Positions 7,126 through 12,930 of a stretch of 20,986 nucleotides of DNA are shown here, piece after piece. The notes beneath the pieces were generated by a model that was not told the origin of the DNA, did not search any database, and was given only the letters and a program-made list of their open reading frames with translations. Positions within the stretch are counted from its first letter, which is position 1, and every line of letters starts with the position of its first letter. This stretch comes from Chloroflexota bacterium (GTDB lineage Bacteria; Chloroflexota; Anaerolineae; J102): NCBI GenBank assembly GCA_013152695.1, contig JAADFV010000257.1, positions 1-20,986 on the forward strand. The letters run 5' to 3'. Made by a program: the position numbers and the translations under genes.

Positions 7126-7543
7126 AAGATTCAACTCCGCTTGGTTATATATTTCTGGTCAAGAACGATGGTGATATCAATAGCACCGTTTTATCTTCCC
7201 CCCTAGCTGCTTGATTCCCAGCTAATTCCCCGAAAGTACCCCACCGATCGTACCTTGAAGACGCTTCGGCAACAGAGAAAAAGCAGTACTTACTCATACC
7301 TTATTCTACACCAAAATAGCCGTTTTTGCCATTTGCCGAAGGCCATAAGAGCCCTGCTTCCAGTTGGCTTAGGTAACTCGCCATCATCTCTTATCCGACC
7401 AAGGACGAGCTCCTTCGGGTAGAAGAGAGCGCTGCCTCCGCCTTGAAATACGGCCATTTATTGGAAATGCATTGCTCGCCCTTCCCATTCATGTTATGAT
7501 TCAGCCTCCCCATCCATTTTGGTTCTCTTCATTCGAGGGCATC
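7126..7543. other. Divergent intergenic region between the regulator and kinase genes
   Basis: This 418-bp spacer holds the 5' ends of two divergent genes. Near 7145-7150 the minus strand reads TATATA, a possible -10 for the Crp/Fnr-family gene, but no good -35 was found. TTCGGCAA at 7265-7272 is matched by its inverted copy TTGCCGAA at 7333-7340, 60 nt away, which may be chance. The kinase promoter candidate is listed separately. I found no convincing small gene or RNA. Confidence 0.5.
7472..7500 (+). promoter_or_regulatory. Candidate sigma-70-type promoter of the kinase-regulator pair
   Basis: TTGCTC (7472-7477), a 17-nt spacer and TATGAT (7495-7500), with TG one base before the -10 (extended -10, TGTTATGAT). 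Transcription would start near 7507, about 37 nt before the chosen ATG at 7544. This argues against the upstream in-frame TTG at 7472 and ATG at 7496 as starts. Confidence 0.45.
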
Positions 7544-9646
7544 ATGCCTGTTTCACTTTCCCAACGTTTTCCCTTCAACCAACTGAAAACAGTGCGTGGG
7601 CGCCTGATTTTCGGGCTGCTCCCTGGCCTTGTGGCCCTGATCACTCTGTTGGTGATTGGTCTGTTGGCTACCGACATCCTCGTTCGTGCCAACAACCACC
7701 TCGCCGACACCGGTTGGGAACTGGCGGCTACACGCATGTTACAGTTTCGTTTGCAACAAACCCTGATTCCGCTCACCGATGCCCTTGCCCATCACGATCC
7801 TGACAGTGGTGTCAAGTTTTTGCAAATGGCCGATAACCTCGATCGTGTTTTTGATGAAGTACGTCCTCACTATGGGGAGACAGAGGAGCAGGTCCTCTTT
7901 GCTGAGATCGAAAAGGAATGGCGTCAGTTGCGGGCTGACGCTGAACGCTTATTGGCGGAGCCCTCTCCAGAGACTACAGCGCAAGGCGAGCTCGCTATTC
8001 GTACCACAACAGATTTCATATTTCAAAGACTGGAGTTACTCAATGATGCCGTATACGGTGAGATGCTCCGGACTGTGAGCAATAGCCAGACTGCCCACGA
8101 CACGGCCAGCGCCCTCCTCATCGGCAGTACCCTGATTGCCTTCTTGCTAGGCGTGTTTTTCGTTTGGCTCTTTCCACATTACATCACCCGGCCCCTGGTT
8201 GATTTACGCGAAGGCGCAGCAAAAATCGGCAGTGGCGATTTGACTTATCGTCTCAAGTTGGATCGAAAGGACGAGATCGGTGAACTTGCCCACGAATTCA
8301 ATCTCATGGCCGCGCGTTTGCGCGATAGCTATCAGCATCTTGAAGATCGTGTGGCCGAGCGCACGGAGCAGCTATGGGCACTTAACGAGGCCAGTCGCAG
8401 CGTGGTGGGAGAGCTCCATCTTGAGCGGGTCTTACAAACCATCGCCGATCTGGCGCGGAATTTGGGCGGCGCCCAGTATGCTGCCGTCCTTGTGCCCCGA
8501 AGAGAAGGAGATGCGCCTCCCCGTTTCATTGTTTCGCCATCAACCCTGGCTACCGACCGCTCAACTATGCCCTTTCCTTCGGGACGCGACCTCCTTGCCG
8601 TACTTTTGCAGACGACTAAACCCCTCCGGGCTAAGGATTTGTCCTCCCAACCCCTCATCAACGGCTTTCCCGTCGGGCATCCAGCCATGCAGAATTTTTT
8701 GGGAATTCCCATCCGGGTACACGGCCATACCATTGGGGGATTGTACCTTACCAACAAACCACAAAGCGCCTCTTTCACTGATGAGAATGAGCAAATTCTT
8801 TCGATGCTGGCTGCTTATGCCGGCATTGCCATCGAAAATGCACGGCTGTACAAAGAACTGAAGGAAATGAACGAAGTGCTGGAACGACGGGTGCGAGAAC
8901 GAACTGCCGAGTTAGAAGCAGTCAGTGCCGAGCGTGCCCAATATGCTGTCACACTACGTCAGGTACTCAATCGCAACGTTCAGATTCAAGAAGCCGAGCG
9001 CCAACGCATTGCCAACGGCATTCACGACGGCGTCAGCCAGTGGTTGATGGGCGCGCTCTTCGAATTACAGGCTGCCAAAGTACGTCTGCCGCTGGATGCC
9101 GTCGAAGTGCAATATCATCTGCAGGCAGCACAGCAGGTGCTCAAGGATGTGAAGGAGGAGATGCGACGGGTTATCTATGATCTTCATCCACCGCTCCTGG
9201 AAAGCAACGGCCTTGTCACTGCTTTGAGGAACCATGTTCAGGAATTGGAGTCCCATTCCCATTTGACCATTCCTTTTGAAGTAGAAGGAGAGCCGGTGCG
9301 CCTGCCGTCGCTACAAGAACTGGCCCTTTTCCGCATCGGACAGGAGGCCCTCACCAATGTACTCAAACATGCTGGCAGTAAGGTGGCACAGGTACGCCTC
9401 TCTTTTTCCGATAAAAACGTAACGCTCCGCGTTGTCGATGAGGGTGAGGGATTTGCCGTCGATGCTCTGGCACAGGTGGGGCGGGCGCAGCTAGGCCTAC
9501 TAAGCATGCAAGAACGTGCTGCCGCCGTGGGGGGCATCCTCGATATCGAATCCTCCTTTGGACAGGGGACTTGTGTACGCGTCACTGTACCCATCCAACA
9601 GGCTTTTCTTACCCCATCATCCCAACCCCCAGCCACCTCGGTCTGA
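7544..9646 (+). CDS. Sensor histidine kinase, NarX/LuxR-type (HAMP-GAF-HisKA_3-HATPase)
   Basis: This 700-residue protein (from the ATG at 7544) has TM1 at about 22-43 and an extracytoplasmic, mostly helical sensor region at about 44-188. TM2 at about 189-210 is followed by HAMP at about 211-265 (ITRPLVDLREGAAKIGSGDL) and a coiled linker. A GAF domain spans about 285-435. HisKA_3 carries the phosphoacceptor His494 in AERQRIANGIHDGVSQW, and the HATPase_c domain has Glu601/Asn605, DEGEGF at 632-637, GLLSMQERA and GQGT. The sensor helices resemble the four-helix-bundle input of NarX-like kinases, but I see no nitrate P-box match, so the ligand is open. AGGG precedes the ATG at close spacing. The cognate response regulator starts 3 bp after the stop. 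The cytochrome/molybdopterin operon follows in the same direction and is the likely target. Confidence 0.92.
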   Translation: MPVSLSQRFPFNQLKTVRGRLIFGLLPGLVALITLLVIGLLATDILVRANNHLADTGWELAATRMLQFRLQQTLIPLTDALAHHDPDSGVKFLQMADNLDRVFDEVRPHYGETEEQVLFAEIEKEWRQLRADAERLLAEPSPETTAQGELAIRTTTDFIFQRLELLNDAVYGEMLRTVSNSQTAHDTASALLIGSTLIAFLLGVFFVWLFPHYITRPLVDLREGAAKIGSGDLTYRLKLDRKDEIGELAHEFNLMAARLRDSYQHLEDRVAERTEQLWALNEASRSVVGELHLERVLQTIADLARNLGGAQYAAVLVPRREGDAPPRFIVSPSTLATDRSTMPFPSGRDLLAVLLQTTKPLRAKDLSSQPLINGFPVGHPAMQNFLGIPIRVHGHTIGGLYLTNKPQSASFTDENEQILSMLAAYAGIAIENARLYKELKEMNEVLERRVRERTAELEAVSAERAQYAVTLRQVLNRNVQIQEAERQRIANGIHDGVSQWLMGALFELQAAKVRLPLDAVEVQYHLQAAQQVLKDVKEEMRRVIYDLHPPLLESNGLVTALRNHVQELESHSHLTIPFEVEGEPVRLPSLQELALFRIGQEALTNVLKHAGSKVAQVRLSFSDKNVTLRVVDEGEGFAVDALAQVGRAQLGLLSMQERAAAVGGILDIESSFGQGTCVRVTVPIQQAFLTPSSQPPATSV

Positions 9647-9649
9647 ACC

Positions 9650-10294
9650 ATGTCTCCTCCGATTCGTGTTCTCATTGTCGATGATCATCCCATCGTACGT
9701 CAGGGTGTGCGCAGCCTCTTGGGTGCCTTTCCTGACATCGCCGTTGTGGGCGAGGCCGATTCACCCGTGACTGTAGAAGCACAAATCAATGCACGCTGCC
9801 CTGATGTGATTCTACTTGATGTGCGTCTAGGGCCTTACGATGGCATCCAGATTGCTCGGGATCTGCGCCGCACCCACCCTCAATGCCGCATCATCATCCT
9901 CACCACCTACGACGATGACGATTATCTCTTCGGTGCTTTAGAAGCGGGTGCCCATGCCTATCTGCTCAAAGATGTCTCCCTTGAGGAATTACCGGCATCA
10001 ATTCGGGCCGTCCATGCTGGTAAGCGCTTGCTCAGTCCCTTGCTTATGAACAGAGTGCTGGCACAATTCCATCACCTCGCAGCAGAAAGAGTCGCCGAAG
10101 AATATGGTGTGAGCGCCGAAGAGCAGCAACTCTTGCTTTTTATGGCTGATGGTTTTACCAATCGTGAAATTGCAAAAGAGATGAACTATAGCGAAGCTAC
10201 AGTCAAAAAGAAAGTGCAGGAATTGTTAGAAACGATGGGTGTGTCGAATCGAACCCAGGCTGTGGCACTGGCTATCAGGCGAGGACTGATTTGA
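9650..10294 (+). CDS. NarL/FixJ-family response regulator
   Basis: This 214-residue protein has an N-terminal receiver domain with Asp11-Asp12, phosphorylation site Asp57 (VILLDVRLG), Thr85 and Lys107 (YLLKDVS), all present and correctly spaced. The C-terminal LuxR-type HTH lies at about 152-212 (ADGFTNREIAKEMNYSEATV). Two features depart from the consensus: the first HTH helix begins VSAEEQQLLLFM rather than LTxREreVL, and the recognition helix runs TVKKKVQELLETMGV with two extra Lys. Its start is 3 bp after the kinase stop, so the two are translated from one mRNA. It probably activates the gene run starting at 10504, whose candidate promoter lacks a -35 box, as activator-dependent promoters often do. 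Confidence 0.92.
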   Translation: MSPPIRVLIVDDHPIVRQGVRSLLGAFPDIAVVGEADSPVTVEAQINARCPDVILLDVRLGPYDGIQIARDLRRTHPQCRIIILTTYDDDDYLFGALEAGAHAYLLKDVSLEELPASIRAVHAGKRLLSPLLMNRVLAQFHHLAAERVAEEYGVSAEEQQLLLFMADGFTNREIAKEMNYSEATVKKKVQELLETMGVSNRTQAVALAIRRGLI

Positions 10295-10340
10295 GTAGGT
10301 AAGTTGGGGTAGAGGAGGGAGGTTGGGCCTTGCGGGGATG

Positions 10341-10363
10341 CTCATCAGCTCCGTTTTGATGAG
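10341..10363. repeat. Short inverted repeat downstream of the regulator gene
   Basis: CTCATCA at 10341-10347 pairs with TGATGAG at 10357-10363 across a 9-nt loop. On the plus strand it is followed by AAAAAT, not by T residues, so it is not a plus-strand terminator. It lies between the response-regulator gene and the cytochrome operon promoter and could be an operator dyad or an mRNA hairpin. Confidence 0.3.
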
Positions 10364-10389
10364 AAAAATGAATATCTTAGCCACTTGAT

Positions 10390-10420
10390 ACCCGATTGTT
10401 AGCCGATCGGGTGTTCCTTT
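10390..10420 (+). terminator. Candidate weak terminator after the two-component pair
   Basis: ACCCGAT (10390-10396) pairs with ATCGGGT (10406-10412) around a 9-nt loop and is followed by GTTCCTTTTCT. The stem is only 7 bp and the T tract is interrupted, so read-through into the cytochrome operon is likely to be considerable. Confidence 0.45.
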
Positions 10421-10465
10421 TCTAAGGAAACAAAGCTAGGATGAACGTAGGATGAGAAAGGAAGC

Positions 10466-10474
10466 TGCTATGAT
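10466..10474 (+). promoter_or_regulatory. Candidate extended -10 promoter of the cytochrome/molybdopterin operon
   Basis: TGCTATGAT is an extended -10 element (TGn-TATGAT) located 30 nt before the ATG at 10504. The position where a -35 box should lie (about 10446-10451, CGTAGG) does not resemble TTGACA. The same TGnTATGAT element occurs at the kinase promoter. A missing -35 suggests dependence on an activator such as the adjacent response regulator (inference). Confidence 0.35.
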
Positions 10475-10503
10475 CACCACTTCGTCTTTGCCGTGAGGAA
10501 CCC

Positions 10504-10740
10504 ATGATGTCCCCGACTCCACCATCAGGCCGTAGCGATAGCGACAAGAATTTGGCCTACGCTGTCCTGGTATTGGAGCGCCAGCTTGAGGCCTACCAAC
10601 GTTTACACGAAGAGGACATCGCCTCATTGCACGCCGCCTTGCAAGAGATCAAGGCCTGTCTCATCGATCAAGTGCAAACCGCCCCGATCGGCTCTCAATC
10701 AACCGAAAGTGGCGATCAAACTCAATTTCGTTCTTCTTAG
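10504..10740 (+). CDS. Small predicted coiled-coil protein, unknown function
   Basis: This 78-residue soluble protein begins with a Pro/Ser-rich stretch, followed by a long heptad-like helix (about 15-58: LAYAVLVLERQLEAYQRLHE and beyond) and a polar Ser/Gln/Thr-rich tail. It has no signal peptide, membrane segment or metal-binding motif. Cys52 is the only Cys. GAGGAA lies just upstream; the second ATG at 10507 has the better spacing and may be the true start. Its stop overlaps the Shine-Dalgarno sequence of the tetraheme lipoprotein gene 9 bp downstream, so it is probably the first gene of that operon. I do not recognise a family. A role in regulation or assembly is possible but cannot be derived from sequence. 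Confidence 0.65.
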   Translation: MMSPTPPSGRSDSDKNLAYAVLVLERQLEAYQRLHEEDIASLHAALQEIKACLIDQVQTAPIGSQSTESGDQTQFRSS

Positions 10741-10749
10741 GAGGAAGTC

Positions 10750-12252
10750 ATGAACAAACGAACCATCATCGCTCTGGTTTTGGTCTTGTTGCTGGCCGCA
10801 GTGGTAACGACAGCCTGCGGCGGCAGTAAGCAAGCTGAGCCAACTCAGGCCCCGGCTCCTACACAAGCACCGGAAGCTACCACAGCACCTGAACCCACCC
10901 CAGTCCCTGAGCCCACCACAGCGCCCGAGCCCGAACTGGTGGGTGATTCGTTGGAGGGGGGGCGGTTGTACGACAAATGGTGGGAAGAGCTAGGTGTGGA
11001 TGTTCCTGAAGGCGATCAGCCCCTCTGGGCGAGCCAGTCCAGCAACAAGCGCAGTGGCGGCGACACCTGGCGTTGTAAGGAATGTCACGGCTGGGATTAT
11101 AAAGGTGTTGAAGGCGCTTATGGCAGTGGTTCCCACAAGACTGGTTTCCCCGGCGTCATGGCCGCAGCGCAAAAGGGTGCTGCCTATGTGCTGGGCGCGC
11201 TCAAAGGCGAAACCAACCCTGACCATGACTTCTCTTCCGTAATGAACGAGCAGGCACTCGTTGATCTCACACTCTTCCTGACCCAAGACCTGGTCGATGA
11301 GAGCCAATTCATTACCGCTGACAAGCAAGCAGCTCAAGGTGATGTCGCCATTGGCAAAGATCTCTTCCTGGAAAGCTGTTCCGACTGCCATGGCCCCGAG
11401 GGTCTGGCAATGAACTTCAAGAATGAAACAGAACCTGAGTATGTCGGTTCTCTCGCTAACGACAACCCCTGGGAGTTCTTCCACAAGATGCGCGTGGGCC
11501 AACCTGGTGAAGAGGACATGCCCCCGGCCATCGATTTGGGTTGGACTGAGGAAGAACAGGCTTCTGTTCTCGCCTTCGTCCAGACTCTGCCCTTGGCCAG
11601 TCCTATCAGCGAAGGTGGCGTACTCTATGACAAGTGGTGGAAAGCCATGGGAATCGATGCTCCCGAGGGTGATCAACCTCTGTGGGTATTGCAGAGCAGT
11701 AACAACCGTAGTGGTAGCGATACCTGGCGCTGTAAGGAATGCCACGGCTGGGATTACAAAGGCGTCGATGGTGTTTATGGCTCTGGTTCTCATAAGACCG
11801 GTTTCCCCGGTATTGTTGCTGCGGCCAGCAAGTCGCCTGAGGACATCGCTGCCTGGTTTGATGGTACAGCCAACCCCGACCATGACTTCTCCCCATACCT
11901 GGGCGAAGCACAGATTGCCATGTTGGTGGCCTTTATCCAGAACGGTCTTCACGATGTGTCACCCTACGTCAACGACGATAAGAGTGCCAACGGCGATTCC
12001 GCACAAGGGAAAATCATTTACACCAAAGATTGTAAACGCTGCCACGGCGAAGATGGCAAAGCGATCAATTTCGGTAGCGATTCCGATCCTGAATATGTCG
12101 GCACCGTTGCCAGTGACAATCCTTGGGAATTCTTCCATAAAGCCAGCTATGGTCAGCCTGGCGAGCACATGCCTTCAGGCATAAACCTTGACCTTAGCCT
12201 CGAAGACCTGGCCGACCTGCTCAGCTACGTCCAGGCATTGCCTGCCAAGTAA
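10750..12252 (+). CDS. Tetraheme c-type cytochrome lipoprotein with internal duplication
   Basis: This 500-residue secreted protein starts with a hydrophobic signal ending in a lipobox-like TTAC (Cys23). A Pro/Thr/Glu/Ala-rich tether follows at about 30-62, which would hold the heme domains away from the membrane. Four CxxCH motifs lie at Cys109, 210, 328 and 428. The protein is two copies of one diheme unit: spacing between equivalent hemes is 219 and 218 residues, and blocks such as DTWRCKECHGWDYKGV, GSGSHKTGFPG, NPDHDFS and DNPWEFFHK recur in both. DMPPA (Met257) and HMPSG (Met474) are likely sixth ligands of hemes 2 and 4. AGGAGG overlaps the stop of the preceding small gene. As the first cytochrome of the operon it is the probable electron exchange partner of the membrane complex outside the cell membrane. 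Confidence 0.9.
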   Translation: MNKRTIIALVLVLLLAAVVTTACGGSKQAEPTQAPAPTQAPEATTAPEPTPVPEPTTAPEPELVGDSLEGGRLYDKWWEELGVDVPEGDQPLWASQSSNKRSGGDTWRCKECHGWDYKGVEGAYGSGSHKTGFPGVMAAAQKGAAYVLGALKGETNPDHDFSSVMNEQALVDLTLFLTQDLVDESQFITADKQAAQGDVAIGKDLFLESCSDCHGPEGLAMNFKNETEPEYVGSLANDNPWEFFHKMRVGQPGEEDMPPAIDLGWTEEEQASVLAFVQTLPLASPISEGGVLYDKWWKAMGIDAPEGDQPLWVLQSSNNRSGSDTWRCKECHGWDYKGVDGVYGSGSHKTGFPGIVAAASKSPEDIAAWFDGTANPDHDFSPYLGEAQIAMLVAFIQNGLHDVSPYVNDDKSANGDSAQGKIIYTKDCKRCHGEDGKAINFGSDSDPEYVGTVASDNPWEFFHKASYGQPGEHMPSGINLDLSLEDLADLLSYVQALPAK

Positions 12253-12291
12253 TTACTGGGCCACTGTCCCCCTCTTTTTCACGGTAGATTT

Positions 12292-12315
12292 GTGGCGCCC
12301 CTTCGGGGGCGTCAC
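12292..12315 (+). promoter_or_regulatory. UUCG-capped hairpin between two cytochrome genes
   Basis: GTGGCGCCCC (12292-12301) pairs with GGGGCGTCAC (12306-12315), including one G-U pair, around a TTCG tetraloop closed by C-G. This is the very stable C(UUCG)G loop in RNA. There is no T tract after it, so it is not a standard terminator. It may protect the 3' end of the tetraheme cytochrome mRNA or cause partial termination, letting the first cytochrome be made in excess of the complex. Confidence 0.55.
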
Positions 12316-12336
12316 GAGTCGAAACAGGAGCCAGGT

Positions 12337-12930
12337 ATGAGAAAAATGATCCGGAATATTGTTCTGTTTCTTCCCTTCGTTCTGATCGCGCTGATCGCTT
12401 TATTGGCCTATTTTATCACTTCTAGCGCCGTGAGCGTGGAAACTGTTCACGCCCTTCCCGAATATGCCAGCCGTACGGAAGAATCCTGTTCCACCTGTCA
12501 TGTCAACCCCGGTGGTGGCGGGCCGCGTACCTTGCGGGGCTTATTGTGGGCGGCGCAAGGAAAACCCGATCAGGTACCCGAATTAGCGGGTGTCTTGCTG
12601 GCTCCGGGCATCTCCGATGGGGCGGAACTTTGGGATATTGCCTGTTCCGCCTGCCACGGTTTGCAGGGAGAGGGGGGATTCGGGCTCACGATTGCCAAGA
12701 GTGGGCTTTCCGAGAATAAGATTCGTGCCGCCGTAAAACGAGGGCGGTTACGGAGCGGGATGCCCGCTTTCCAAGAGCAATTGAGTGAGGAGCAATTGGT
12801 GGCTCTCGTGTCCTTTGTCGTTGGAATTGCCAATGATGTCATCGAACCTCCACCCCCGGCCTATGCCTTGCCCCCGGCCGAGTTCATCTGCCAATCTCAG
12901 ACTGCGCCTGTTTCGTGTGGAGGGAACTGA
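12337..12930 (+). CDS. Membrane-anchored diheme cytochrome c
   Basis: I chose the ATG at 12337 (197 aa), which has GGAG upstream; the longer frame from GTG at 12292 runs through the hairpin. Residues about 8-28 form an N-terminal membrane anchor, and the rest lies outside. Heme c motifs are CSTCH at 51-55 and CSACH at 103-107. GMPAF with Met142 is the likely sixth ligand of the second heme, so the C-terminal part (about 90-165) is a monoheme class I cytochrome fold. The first heme sits in a shorter motif followed by a Gly-rich stretch. The tail is Pro-rich and holds two more Cys (185 and 194) that could form a disulfide. Its stop overlaps the next start by one base (TGATG), coupling it to the molybdopterin subunit. 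It resembles the small cytochrome subunits of Alternative Complex III-like systems in position, not clearly in sequence. Confidence 0.88.
   Translation: MRKMIRNIVLFLPFVLIALIALLAYFITSSAVSVETVHALPEYASRTEESCSTCHVNPGGGGPRTLRGLLWAAQGKPDQVPELAGVLLAPGISDGAELWDIACSACHGLQGEGGFGLTIAKSGLSENKIRAAVKRGRLRSGMPAFQEQLSEEQLVALVSFVVGIANDVIEPPPPAYALPPAEFICQSQTAPVSCGGN

Noticed and set aside
7265..7340. TTCGGCAA and TTGCCGAA inverted pair, 60 nt apart
   Set aside because: Eight-base matches at this distance in a 418-bp gap are expected by chance fairly often, and nothing in between supports a site or an RNA stem.
10990..11952. Long minus-strand open frame of 320 codons
   Set aside because: It lies wholly inside the tetraheme lipoprotein gene, whose plus-strand frame has four heme motifs and a signal sequence. 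The minus-strand translation shows no coherent domain, so it is a shadow.
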